Assembly (NCBI GenBank): GCA_023441055.1
Contig: JAEZQY010000047.1
Location: 124,001 to 188,000, forward strand
Length of the DNA stretch: 64,000 nucleotides
DNA from: Bacillota bacterium
Lineage (GTDB): Bacteria; Bacillota; Bacilli; Paenibacillales; UBA4045
Direction: 5' to 3'
Shown here: piece after piece, positions 25,124 through 33,929 of the stretch
Numbering within the stretch: position 1 is the first letter of the stretch
Layout: each line of letters begins with the position of its first letter
Notes under the pieces: generated by a model
What the model was told of the DNA's origin: nothing
Databases searched by the model: none
What the model saw: only the letters and a program-made list of their open reading frames with translations
Position numbers and translations under genes: made by a program

Positions 25124-25739
25124 TGGCTTTACTAAATCCGATTTCGACAGCTTTCAGATCGATGGACTCGAGTCCCGCATGCAAGCGATTCGCGAGCGCA
25201 TCCAACCCAAATTTCATGCTATCGCAAGTGAAATAATGACCGATGCGTCAGTTATAGTCGGCGATGAACTGTTCCTGCATGTAGCCAAGCATGCCAGACG
25301 TAAGGTGAATCCGCCTGCCGACACCTGGATGTCGCTCTGTCATAATAAGAAGGGCTATAAGCAGCATCCACACTTCCAGGTCGGCCTGTACGACGATCGC
25401 GTCTTCGTCTGGTTCGCGCTCATCTATGAAGCCCCCAATAAGACGGATATCGCACAGCGATTATTGCAACAGAAGAGCAAGCTGTATAAGACTATACCCA
25501 AGCATTACGCCTTATCCGTAAATCATATGAAGAAGGACTTCACTTCATTCGATTCAATTCCGCAGAAGCAGTTTATTGCCGCGCTCGAGCGATTCCGCGA
25601 CGTCAAGTCAGCCGAGCTGTTAATTGGCAGAGTGCTCATGAGCAACGATCCGATACTGACTGATGGACCTGCCTTCTTACAGCTCATACGCGATACGATC
25701 ACGCAATTAACCCCAATCTATCATGCCGCAACTAGATAG
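25113..25739 (+). CDS. DUF1054 family protein, YktB-like
   Basis: 209 residues, the usual length of YktB/DUF1054. It starts MVFNGFTKSDF, with HARRKVNPPADTW, then HFQVGLYDDRVFVW as the conserved core. Function unknown; it is a soluble cytoplasmic protein. ATG 25113 has GAGGGAAG upstream and overlaps the efflux pump stop by 11 bases, so translation is probably coupled, though a functional link to metal efflux is not established. Confidence 0.85.
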   Translation: MVFNGFTKSDFDSFQIDGLESRMQAIRERIQPKFHAIASEIMTDASVIVGDELFLHVAKHARRKVNPPADTWMSLCHNKKGYKQHPHFQVGLYDDRVFVWFALIYEAPNKTDIAQRLLQQKSKLYKTIPKHYALSVNHMKKDFTSFDSIPQKQFIAALERFRDVKSAELLIGRVLMSNDPILTDGPAFLQLIRDTITQLTPIYHAATR

Positions 25740-25746
25740 ATACGGC

Positions 25747-25781
25747 CAGAAGAGCGCTCAGATGATCTGAGCGCTCTTCTG
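25747..25781. terminator. Bidirectional terminator
   Basis: Perfect 16-bp stem CAGAAGAGCGCTCAGA with a 3-base loop between the convergent yktB-like and response regulator genes. Confidence 0.8.
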
Positions 25782-25790
25782 AATTGTCGC

Positions 25791-26546
25791 CTACATTATC
25801 GATTTCTGATCGTTGTCCCGATATTCTCTGGGCGTTACGCCCGTAATTTTTTTGAATAATTTATTGAAGTAGACCGAATCCTGATACCCTACTAATTGGG
25901 CAACCTCATAGTTTTTTAGCTGAGGGTGGTCAACCAGGAATTGCTTCGCTTTCTCAATACGAATTTGAATCAGATAGTCGGTGATCGTGATCCCCGCATT
26001 CAGCTTGAATACACGGCTAATATAGCTGGCATTCATGTCTAGCTCCTCAGCCAGCTTAATCAGCTCGAAATTCTTGTCATATTGTCGTTCCAGCTCATGC
26101 TTGATCTGTTCGATTAGATGATTGTCTCTCGCATCTATGGGTTTATTCATTTGTTCGTCTGCGGCCCGCTTCCCGGCAGTCAGCCTGACCAGCACATCAT
26201 ACAGCTGCGACTTCAATACCGGCTTCAGCAGATAATCGGACACCCCGCTTCGCATAGCGGATCGCGCATACTCGAAGTCACTGAATCCGCTTAAGATTAT
26301 AATCGGAAGAATGGGCCACTTCTCACGAACTGCCTCAATCAGCTTCAGACCATTCATCCCGGGCATCTTCACATCGGTAATCAACACATCCAACTCGTCC
26401 TCTTGCAGCTTGGAGATTTGGGTCAGCGCAGACATCCCATTGGAGTAGGAGCCGATCACTTCCACGTCCAGATCCATCCGCGTGAATATCTTCTCCATGC
26501 CGAGCCGTATAAACTCCTCGTCATCCACTAGCATCACCTTCAGCAT
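25791..26546 (-). CDS. YesN-type response regulator with AraC domain
   Basis: 251 residues. The receiver domain has DDEEF near residue 8, phosphorylated Asp in LITDVKMPGMNG, and the switch Lys in YLLKPV. The AraC-type DNA-binding pair follows (FELIKLAEELDMNASYISR; VAQLVGYQDSVYFNKLFKK; GVTPREYR). It is the partner of the YesM kinase at 31171. ATG 26546 has GGAGGG 5 bases upstream. It is the last gene of the set, 31 bases after the second permease. Confidence 0.9.
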   Translation of the reverse strand: MLKVMLVDDEEFIRLGMEKIFTRMDLDVEVIGSYSNGMSALTQISKLQEDELDVLITDVKMPGMNGLKLIEAVREKWPILPIIILSGFSDFEYARSAMRSGVSDYLLKPVLKSQLYDVLVRLTAGKRAADEQMNKPIDARDNHLIEQIKHELERQYDKNFELIKLAEELDMNASYISRVFKLNAGITITDYLIQIRIEKAKQFLVDHPQLKNYEVAQLVGYQDSVYFNKLFKKITGVTPREYRDNDQKSIM

Positions 26547-26577
26547 GCCATCCCTCCTCACCGTGATTATGCTAGAG

Positions 26578-27408
26578 CTACTTCACCGCACCGCTGGTAA
26601 CGCCAGCGAATATGAACCGTTGCATGAATAGATACAGGATTGCCGTCGGTAACATAATAATCAGAATCGCAGCTGATACCATCTGCCAATCCCCGCTGTT
26701 GTTCCCGAAGAAGCGCATAAGCGAGGTGGATACGACGACATGCTCGGCCCGCGGCAGGTACAGATAGGGTGTAAACATATCATTATAGATGCTAATGGTT
26801 TTCAATATAACAATTGTTGCAGTCGCAGGTCCCAGCAAGGGGAAGATGACCGATCGGAAAATCTTGAAGAGAGATGCGCCCTCCATCATAGCGCTCTCAT
26901 CAAGCTCATAAGGAATATTACGGATGAATTGCAGATAGATGTAGATCTGCAGAATATCCGCGCCGATATACAGCAAGGTTGGTCCCATCAGGTTATTCGT
27001 CAAGCCGAGCGTCTGGATCGTTTTAAAATTAACCACTTGCGTAGTAATCTGGGGAATGATTGTCGCGAATAGGAACAACCCCACTAATAGGCTGCTCCCC
27101 CGGAATGTAAATCTGGACACAGCGTAGCAGAACGTTGATCCGATCAGGATATTCAGAACTAATGTAGTGACCAGTATGATCATCAAGTTGCCGAACGCGG
27201 TTGGCATATTCGCGCGTTCGAACGCCTGGATGAAGTTATCGAAGTTCAAGAAGCTGTCAGGAAGCGACATGGAGCTCTTCTGTTGAAGCTGCGCTTTAGT
27301 CTTGAACGCATTAGTAACAATAATGTATGGCGGGAACAGCACGATGAATACGGCGAAGAGCAACGTAACATATTGAAATCCATACCACAGCTTGTTCTCA
27401 GTTCTCAT
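26578..27408 (-). CDS. Carbohydrate ABC transporter permease (MalG type)
   Basis: 276 residues and six membrane segments. The ATPase-contact loop is ELDESAMMEGASLFKIFRSVIFP (EAA motif, near residue 175), and the protein ends with the usual MalG-type tail. The partner permease lies 4 bases upstream. No ATPase gene is present, so it must use a shared MsmX-like ATPase elsewhere, as is usual in Bacillota. Confidence 0.9.
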   Translation of the reverse strand: MRTENKLWYGFQYVTLLFAVFIVLFPPYIIVTNAFKTKAQLQQKSSMSLPDSFLNFDNFIQAFERANMPTAFGNLMIILVTTLVLNILIGSTFCYAVSRFTFRGSSLLVGLFLFATIIPQITTQVVNFKTIQTLGLTNNLMGPTLLYIGADILQIYIYLQFIRNIPYELDESAMMEGASLFKIFRSVIFPLLGPATATIVILKTISIYNDMFTPYLYLPRAEHVVVSTSLMRFFGNNSGDWQMVSAAILIIMLPTAILYLFMQRFIFAGVTSGAVK

Positions 27409-27412
27409 CTTG

Positions 27413-28294
27413 CTATCCCCCTCTATTCAATAGATACCGCTGGACGGAAAGTACGAATACAACTATGAATAATAGGACAACGCTCATTGCCGACGCTAAT
27501 CCATAATTGTTAAATTGGAACGCGGTCTCAATGATCTTCATAACGAAAGTTTCGCTGGAGCCCGCTGGACCGCCCTTCGTTAACACGAACGGCAGATCGA
27601 ATACTTCGAGCGCACCGGTAATCGTCAAGAATAAGTTAAGCTCAATAATCTTATAGATATTAGGCAGTGTGATATAGGTGAACTTCTGCCAGCCATTGGC
27701 TCCGTCCAAATCACCGGCTTCATACAAGTCGCTCGGTATCGACTGCAGCGCAGCCAGATAGATAACCATATTGAAGCCCATGAACCGCCAGAACCCCGTT
27801 GATGCCAGTGTATAGTTAACGAAGGATGGGTTGCCAAGCCAGCTCGTCTCATCAGGTAGCCCCAAGAAGCCCAGCAACATATTAAGCGACCCACTCGTCG
27901 TATCGAATACATACCCGAAGAGATAAGCGACTGCAACACCATTTAGGATATAGGGCAGGAACAGTAGCAAGCGGAAGAAATTCTTCCCCTTAAGCTTACC
28001 ATTAAGAACAACGGCAAAGTATATCGCGACCATATTCTGCACAATCCCGACTGCGAAGTAAGCAAAGTTATGCCGAAAGACGCCGAAGATAGCCGGATTG
28101 CTGAACACTTCCTTGTAGTTCGCCCAGCCAATCCATTGCTTGTCAGCGCTTATGCCATTCCAATTCGTAAAGCTAAGCCGAACCAGCTCCAACGAAGGGT
28201 AATAGGCGAATGTTAGCAGTAACGCTATCGGCACAACAGTAAATAGGAATATCACGATCATCTTCTGTTTATAAAATGACAGACTGCTAAACAA
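27413..28294 (-). CDS. Carbohydrate ABC transporter permease (MalF type)
   Basis: 293 residues with six membrane segments. The EAA loop is DLYEAGDLDGANGWQKFTYI near residue 195. It starts 125 bases after the lipoprotein gene, the gap holding an imperfect hairpin, and precedes the MalG-type permease by 4 bases. Import of a sugar or oligosaccharide is the expected job; the substrate is unknown. Confidence 0.9.
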   Translation of the reverse strand: MFSSLSFYKQKMIVIFLFTVVPIALLLTFAYYPSLELVRLSFTNWNGISADKQWIGWANYKEVFSNPAIFGVFRHNFAYFAVGIVQNMVAIYFAVVLNGKLKGKNFFRLLLFLPYILNGVAVAYLFGYVFDTTSGSLNMLLGFLGLPDETSWLGNPSFVNYTLASTGFWRFMGFNMVIYLAALQSIPSDLYEAGDLDGANGWQKFTYITLPNIYKIIELNLFLTITGALEVFDLPFVLTKGGPAGSSETFVMKIIETAFQFNNYGLASAMSVVLLFIVVFVLSVQRYLLNRGG

Positions 28295-28340
28295 TGGCCT
28301 CTCTCCCTTCCAAGTGCGAAGAAGTCTGCTGGGAACGTGA

Positions 28341-28379
28341 AGAATGGACTACCCATTAAGAATGAGGATAATCCATTCT
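28341..28379 (-). promoter_or_regulatory. Intercistronic hairpin between lipoprotein and permease genes
   Basis: Eleven-base arms AGAATGGACTA and TAATCCATTCT with one mismatch and a 17-base loop. Such hairpins often raise the level of the binding protein over the permeases by blocking 3' decay or ending part of the transcripts. Confidence 0.5.
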
Positions 28380-28419
28380 CCAATTGCACCACACAGGCTA
28401 ATCAATCATGAGACTCTCT

Positions 28420-29751
28420 CTATTTGCCTAAATCCTTCTTCGCCTTCGACCAAGCCTCATTCACCTTGTCCAACTCCGCCTTCGGATCCTTAGCTAGTAC
28501 GAAATTCTGTACGATCAGCGCTTGTTCAATCTGCGCCTTGTTCTGAATCGCTGTCGCATCATCGTCCGTTGGTACCGCTTCGAAGTAGGTAACACCATAT
28601 CCTTCAAATTCGGAGAGCTGTGGCATACTGATTGACTTACTCTTCAAGGTAGGGATGAATCCGGCAAATTCGTCATAGCCCGACTCTTCAATCATCCACT
28701 GAATAAACGCCTTAGCAGCAGGCACATTGCCATTCTTATTCACCGCATAGAACCAATCCGGATTCAGCGGTGCCTTGAGCTCGCCTGAATTGTCCACAGG
28801 GAATGGGAAGAACCCGACATCCTCAGAGGGTGCGCCTGCACCGATTACCTGATTAATGACCCAGTTGCCTAGCAGGTACATCGCGAATTTACCTTGCGCA
28901 ACGTCAATCTTGGATTGCTCCCAATTCGTGGAGTTGATATCCTTCTCGAGAAATCCCTTATCATTCATTTCCCTTAGGATACTCCAAGCCTTGCCGTAGA
29001 CATTATCCAAGGTGTACGGCGAATCCGTATTCACACGTTCATTCTGGTGCGCGGCATCGCTGCCGATCATCGTCGGTACATCGTATACCCATGCGTCCAG
29101 CGGCCATTTATCCTTGAAGTTCGAAGCCAGCGGCACGATCCCAGCGTCCTTCAGCTTCTGAGCAGCTGCAAGGAATTCGTCATACGTCTTGGGAACATCC
29201 GTAATACCTGCTTTCGCGAATGCCTGCTTGTTGTATACGATCCCTACCGTCGAACCGCCTGAGGATATGCCGTACATCTGACCTTCGGTAGCCTTCATCT
29301 CTGTGAAATAAATCTCACTTGAGAATGGAATATCATCCAGGGGTGCAAAATAGTTCGGCAAATCCGAATTTGGTATGGTGGGGACGAACACAACATCCGG
29401 AAAGTCGCCCGAAGCCATCCGAATCTTCAAATCCTTGTCGTAGTCAATCAAGGTTTCGAACTTCAGATCGACACCGGGATACTTCGCTTCGAATCTAGCC
29501 TTGTAATCGTTATACTCCTTGTCAATCATATCCGTACGATTCGTCAGGAATACAACTTCACCCTTAATATCTACTGCACTAGTCGATTCCCCATTGTCGG
29601 ATCCGTTACTTGTGTTCGCGCTCGAACCACTGTCCGAGCTACCGCTTGTATTGCTTGTGTTACCGCCAGAGTTGCTGTTGTTGGCGCCACACGCCGTTGT
29701 CAGTACCAGTACGACAACGATTAGCGTTGCTAGCAATGCTCTTACCTTCAC
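28420..29751 (-). CDS. Sugar-binding lipoprotein of the ABC transporter
   Basis: 443 residues. Lipoprotein signal with lipobox LTTAC (Cys near residue 21), then an Asn/Ser/Gly-rich linker and a family 1 solute-binding fold (VDLKFETLIDYDKDLKIRMA, GISSGGSTVGIVYNKQAF, NWEQSKIDVAQGKFAMYLLG, PSEDVGFFPFP). It captures sugar outside the membrane for the two downstream permeases. It is clearly paralogous to the next lipoprotein upstream. A cre box lies at its promoter. Confidence 0.9.
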   Translation of the reverse strand: MKVRALLATLIVVVLVLTTACGANNSNSGGNTSNTSGSSDSGSSANTSNGSDNGESTSAVDIKGEVVFLTNRTDMIDKEYNDYKARFEAKYPGVDLKFETLIDYDKDLKIRMASGDFPDVVFVPTIPNSDLPNYFAPLDDIPFSSEIYFTEMKATEGQMYGISSGGSTVGIVYNKQAFAKAGITDVPKTYDEFLAAAQKLKDAGIVPLASNFKDKWPLDAWVYDVPTMIGSDAAHQNERVNTDSPYTLDNVYGKAWSILREMNDKGFLEKDINSTNWEQSKIDVAQGKFAMYLLGNWVINQVIGAGAPSEDVGFFPFPVDNSGELKAPLNPDWFYAVNKNGNVPAAKAFIQWMIEESGYDEFAGFIPTLKSKSISMPQLSEFEGYGVTYFEAVPTDDDATAIQNKAQIEQALIVQNFVLAKDPKAELDKVNEAWSKAKKDLGK

Positions 29752-29776
29752 TCAAATTCCCCCTTAAACCTATAAT

Positions 29777-29790
29777 TGATTGCGCTTACA
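29777..29790 (-). promoter_or_regulatory. Catabolite-responsive element (cre) for CcpA
   Basis: TGTAAGCGCAATCA on the minus strand fits the TGNAARCGNWWNCA consensus at every fixed position. It lies directly downstream of a TATAAT -10 box (29797-29802), so CcpA bound here would block transcription of the lipoprotein-permease genes when a preferred sugar is present. Confidence 0.7.
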
Positions 29791-29796
29791 CATCCA

Positions 29797-29825
29797 ATTA
29801 TAGAGGTCAGTTGAGCGGCCTAAAA
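29797..29825 (-). promoter_or_regulatory. Promoter of the lipoprotein-permease genes
   Basis: TATAAT (29797-29802) with a weak TTTTAG -35 region 17 bases upstream (29820-29825). Weak -35 boxes are common where an activator is needed, which would suit the linked YesN regulator. Confidence 0.5.
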
Positions 29826-29878
29826 TGGTTTGTGTTTTGATTTCTGGTCTTACCTTTACTTTTCACTAATTAATTAGG

Positions 29879-31171
29879 TTATCGTTTAGGTAAATCTGTC
29901 ATTTCCTCCTGCATGACCTGCTTCCATCTGTCGTTGAGGATCTGGAAGTGGGAGGACAAATCCTGGACCGCTACTAGCTCCTGCGGCAACTCTCCGGATC
30001 CCCAGAAGAATCCGGCTTTATTGGCGTTCCTCAGGAAATGCACAGACAGCGGCTTGCTCTCCAGCAGAATCGGGTTATAAGACATAAATTCAATCAACTG
30101 TGGAAGCTCGGATTGCTCCCCCAATCTGACCGGCATGAAGCCAGAATCAATTACATAACCTGACTCCTTAACGAAGTAGGCTATCCAGGCTTGTGCCAGC
30201 TCCTTGTGCTTGCTAAGCTTGCTCACACCTATTAACCAGTCTGGATTAAGCGGTGCATAATGCTGCGCGTCATCGTTATAAGGAAATGGGAAGAATCCGA
30301 TATCTTCTGAAGGGGCTCCTGCAGCGATAATCTGGTTGACTAACCAATTGCCGCTCAACATCATGCCTGCCCGCCCGCTGGCCAATTCCCCCTTGCTCTG
30401 CTCCCAATTATTCGTCAGCAAATCTCTCTCGGCATAGCCCTGACTAACGAGTGTCCGAGCTATTCCAATCGCCTGCCCCCAAGCATTATCCAGTTGCCAA
30501 GGCTCTTCAATGTCAACCATTCTGTTCAGAAAGTCCGGATCACCTGTCATGAAGTTTACCAGATTCTCACCCCACTGCTTTATCGGCCATTGTGCGCCAT
30601 AATTCAGGTACACGGGTGTAATTCCTGCCAGCTTCAGCTTCTCGCATGCCGCATAGAATTGCTCCAATGATCGAGGAACTTCTGTTATGCCTGCTAGTTG
30701 GAAGGCTTGCTTATTATACACGATGCCGTCGGTACTGGCTCCTGTCGATATGCCATATCGCTTGCCGTTGTAGGAGCCAAAATTCTCAAACCGAATATCC
30801 TGGAACAATGCCTCATCCAGCGGCTCCAGATAATTCTCAAGCTCAGAACCTGAGACGTTGTTCGGAATGAGCAGAACATCGGCGTTCTCTCCGGTGAAGT
30901 CGAACAAGATTCCGCTTGTATAGTTGGTCAGACCTTCGAACTCCACCCTAGCCCCCGGATAGTCGAGCATGAAGGAAGCTGCATAGCGCTGCATGGCCCC
31001 GTTCTCAATCAGATCTACCCGATTCGTATAAACTTTAATTGTACCCTGGTAGCCGCCAACTTCCTCATCCTGCCCCTGTATGACTGTCTGTTCGCCGGAA
31101 TTCACATTCGAACAGCCGCTGTGAGCGCAGATCAGAATGAGCAATCCGATCATTATGCTTCGTGAACGCAT
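29879..31171 (-). CDS. Second sugar-binding lipoprotein, likely co-sensor of the kinase
   Basis: 430 residues. Lipobox AHSGC (Cys near residue 20) and a family 1 solute-binding fold with the same blocks as its neighbour (GISTGASTDGIVYNKQAF, NWEQSKGELASGRAGMMLSG, PSEDIGFFPFP). Its start overlaps the kinase stop by one base (TAATG), so the two are translated together. Paired with the kinase and separated from the permeases by a promoter, it may present ligand to the kinase and not serve transport. That is inference from layout. Confidence 0.85.
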   Translation of the reverse strand: MRSRSIMIGLLILICAHSGCSNVNSGEQTVIQGQDEEVGGYQGTIKVYTNRVDLIENGAMQRYAASFMLDYPGARVEFEGLTNYTSGILFDFTGENADVLLIPNNVSGSELENYLEPLDEALFQDIRFENFGSYNGKRYGISTGASTDGIVYNKQAFQLAGITEVPRSLEQFYAACEKLKLAGITPVYLNYGAQWPIKQWGENLVNFMTGDPDFLNRMVDIEEPWQLDNAWGQAIGIARTLVSQGYAERDLLTNNWEQSKGELASGRAGMMLSGNWLVNQIIAAGAPSEDIGFFPFPYNDDAQHYAPLNPDWLIGVSKLSKHKELAQAWIAYFVKESGYVIDSGFMPVRLGEQSELPQLIEFMSYNPILLESKPLSVHFLRNANKAGFFWGSGELPQELVAVQDLSSHFQILNDRWKQVMQEEMTDLPKR

Positions 31172-33027
31172 TAAATTACCTCCTTAGCATGCGCCAACAT
31201 GAGCACGAAGGTTACAGTCGTTCCACTTCCCGGCGCACTCTCTACTGATACACCGCTAGCAGCGCCATAATGGAGCTTCAGACGTTCATTCACATTCTGC
31301 AACCCAATACCGCCTTCCTTCCTATGCGGTCTCTCACCTAGTTGAAGCATACGGTTTAATCGGTCCAGATCAACCAGTTCCATTCCAACTCCATTATCGC
31401 TGATCCGAATGAGCAGCCGATCCCCCAGCAGCTCGGACTGCAGCGTGATTAACATATTCCGGTCCTCTTCCAATCCATGGTATATGGCATTCTCAACAAT
31501 CGGCTGGAGTAGAAGCTTGATGACCGTAACATGCAACGCCTCCTCTGGGATATCCACACGAAACTGGAAGCGATTCGGATAACGGTAGTTCAGAATCTCA
31601 ATATAGGTACGCACATGCTGGATTTCATTGCTTAGCATGACGGTTGCATTCACATCACTTACGCTGTAGCGCAGCAGATGCCCTAATAAGGAGATCGATT
31701 CCGCGATCCGTTCATCGTCGCTAATCTCCGCCATCATGCGAATCGATTCCAGCGTGTTATACATGAAGTGCGGATTAATCTGATTCTGGAGGGCGTTCAA
31801 CTCCGCTTCCTTCTTCTGCTCCTGCATCTCATATATATCTTGAATCAGTTGATTTATTCTCAGAATCATCCTATTGAATTGATTCCCTAGCTGTCCGATC
31901 TCATCCTTGCGCTTCACCTGGAAATGCACATTCAGATTGCCGTCTTGCACCTGCTTCATCAATCGCATCATGGCGCGCAGCGGCTTGGTCAGCGCGAAGG
32001 TGATGGCAATTGAGATGAGCAGCGCAATCGAGATAGCCAAGAACGTTCCCAACCAGGTAACGTTGCGGATGATCAACGTGTCCTTGCGCAACTCCTTAGC
32101 CGGGATAGACACCATCACCTTCCACTTCGTCCTGGGCGAGGTGTTATAGATAATCAGATAGTCTTGTCCATCCGCTGAGTCATAGAAGCTCCCCGATTCC
32201 CCAGTAGCCTGCAGCAAGCGATGGTCATCCGCTATATTCGTTGAGAGCAGCTTCTTCTCACTGTCGTAGATGACATTCCCCTCTTCATCGATAATAATGG
32301 AGCTGCCGCCTGTCACCTGGTCCAGTTCAACAATCTGGTCCTCGATCAGACTCATATTCGCGTCGACGGCAATCAACCCGATTGGGCTAAGCGACAGATC
32401 CATGATCTTGCGAACCACAGTGAACGCGTATCTCTTGCTCTGCAAGCTGCTCGTATATTGCTGCGTACTGAACAGCAGCGCCTCCCCAATGGACGAATCC
32501 GCCTGCTCGCTCCAATACTCGTAGTATTCCTTAATATTCAGTCTTACCCCCGATGCATTCGTCGAATAGAAACCACTCCCATAATTATCAAAAATATAAA
32601 CAGCCGTCTCTCCGCGCTTCACATTGCTGATAAACGAGATATTGCGCTCTATGCCGAGTTGAATAGAGAGGAGCAAGTCGAAGTTCACCGGCAGCGGATC
32701 ACTGTGGGTATCGCCGCCCAATTGACGACGTTGTTCATGATACCGATTGGATTGAATGAGATTCTGCTTAATATCGTCTACTAGTGCAGGAATCGATGAG
32801 ATTCGAACCATGTCATCGATATACTCATCAATGCGATCCATCATCTTGCCCATTAACTGCTCGGAATAACGAATTGTATTCGCTTCCAACTTCTGCGAGA
32901 AATTCGTATAGGAGAAGTAGCTGATGAATGCGAGCGGCATGGTGATTAACAACAAGAATACGAGCAGCAGCTTCCTCTCCATCTTCATATCGTGAAATCG
33001 ATCGAATAGGCGAACCACACTCTTCAT
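31171..33027 (-). CDS. YesM-type sensor histidine kinase
   Basis: About 618 residues. Membrane segment near residue 20, a large extracellular sensor domain, a second segment near 315, then HAMP (LTKPLRAMMRLMKQVQDGNL), the His box INPHFMYNTLES (His near 420), the N box QPIVENAIYHGLE and glycine loops ISDNGVGM and GGIGLQNVNERL. It signals to the YesN regulator at 25791. ATG 33027 lies 9 bases after GGGGGA; a GTG at 33033 is too close to it. First gene of the set, so kinase and co-sensor are made even when the transport genes are shut. Confidence 0.9.
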   Translation of the reverse strand: MKSVVRLFDRFHDMKMERKLLLVFLLLITMPLAFISYFSYTNFSQKLEANTIRYSEQLMGKMMDRIDEYIDDMVRISSIPALVDDIKQNLIQSNRYHEQRRQLGGDTHSDPLPVNFDLLLSIQLGIERNISFISNVKRGETAVYIFDNYGSGFYSTNASGVRLNIKEYYEYWSEQADSSIGEALLFSTQQYTSSLQSKRYAFTVVRKIMDLSLSPIGLIAVDANMSLIEDQIVELDQVTGGSSIIIDEEGNVIYDSEKKLLSTNIADDHRLLQATGESGSFYDSADGQDYLIIYNTSPRTKWKVMVSIPAKELRKDTLIIRNVTWLGTFLAISIALLISIAITFALTKPLRAMMRLMKQVQDGNLNVHFQVKRKDEIGQLGNQFNRMILRINQLIQDIYEMQEQKKEAELNALQNQINPHFMYNTLESIRMMAEISDDERIAESISLLGHLLRYSVSDVNATVMLSNEIQHVRTYIEILNYRYPNRFQFRVDIPEEALHVTVIKLLLQPIVENAIYHGLEEDRNMLITLQSELLGDRLLIRISDNGVGMELVDLDRLNRMLQLGERPHRKEGGIGLQNVNERLKLHYGAASGVSVESAPGSGTTVTFVLMLAHAKEVI

Positions 33028-33112
33028 CCCCACATATCCCCCACCATCTACTGCTGCTAAAATTATAACCTATTGTACCATAGCAATACTGGCCCATAGG
33101 TATACAAAAAAA

Positions 33113-33144
33113 AAGAAGCTACCTGATAATCAGAGCAGCTTCTT
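33113..33144 (-). terminator. Terminator of the sdhCAB operon
   Basis: AAGAAGCT and AGCTTCTT arms with an inner CTGAT/ATCAG stem, followed on the minus strand by nine T, 15 bases past the sdhB stop. Confidence 0.85.
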
Positions 33145-33158
33145 CAAAATGAAATTTC

Positions 33159-33929
33159 TTAAACAGTCAACCACTTCTTAAACATATGCTTGGTCGTGTC
33201 CTTGTTAAGCGCCGCGATGGACGTCGTGAGCGGAATGCCCTTCGGACAGGAGCGCACACAGTTCTGCGAGTTCCCGCAGCCTTCTATGCCGCCTTCCTCC
33301 ATCAGCGCTTCTAACCGCTCTTCGCGATTCATCTCGCCTGTCGGATGCGCGTTGAACAAGCGCACCTGCGACAACGGAGCCGGTCCGATGAAGCTGGAGG
33401 AGTCATTCACATTCGGGCAAGCCTCCAGACAGACACCGCAGGTCATGCACTTGGACAGCTCGTACGCCCATTGGCGCTTGGTCTCCGCCATACGCGGCCC
33501 CGGTCCCAGGTCATAGGTGCCGTCAATCGGAATCCATGCCTTGACTCGCTTCAGCGCGCTGAACATCCGCTCGCGGTCCACAATCACGTCCCGGACGATC
33601 GGGAACGTCTTCATCGGAGCCAGGCGTACGGGTTGCTCCAGCTGGTCGATCAATGCCGAGCAGGCTTGTCGCGGCTTGCCGTTAATAACCATCGAGCAGG
33701 CCCCGCACACTTCCTCCAGACAGTTCGATTCCCAGCATACCGGCGTAGTCTGCTCACCCTTTGTATTCACCGGGTTGCGCTGAATCTCCATCAGTGCGCC
33801 AATTACGTTCATATTCGGGCGATACGGAATTTCGAATTCCTCCGTATATGACTTAGCGTCCGGACCGTCCTGGCGAGTGACAATAAATTTCACCGTCTTC
33901 TTCTCAGTTTGGGTAGCAGCCATTGTCAT
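33159..33929 (-). CDS. sdhB: Succinate dehydrogenase iron-sulfur subunit
   Basis: 256 residues. It carries electrons from FAD to the membrane quinone site. The N-terminal [2Fe-2S] ligands are in SNCLEEVCGACSM with a later Cys (RQACSAL); the C-terminal clusters use CMTCGVCLEACP and CGNSQNCVRSCPKG. The start overlaps the sdhA stop by one base, with GGAGGG shortly upstream. It is last of three genes and followed by a terminator. Length matches Bacillus SdhB. Confidence 0.95.
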   Translation of the reverse strand: MTMAATQTEKKTVKFIVTRQDGPDAKSYTEEFEIPYRPNMNVIGALMEIQRNPVNTKGEQTTPVCWESNCLEEVCGACSMVINGKPRQACSALIDQLEQPVRLAPMKTFPIVRDVIVDRERMFSALKRVKAWIPIDGTYDLGPGPRMAETKRQWAYELSKCMTCGVCLEACPNVNDSSSFIGPAPLSQVRLFNAHPTGEMNREERLEALMEEGGIEGCGNSQNCVRSCPKGIPLTTSIAALNKDTTKHMFKKWLTV

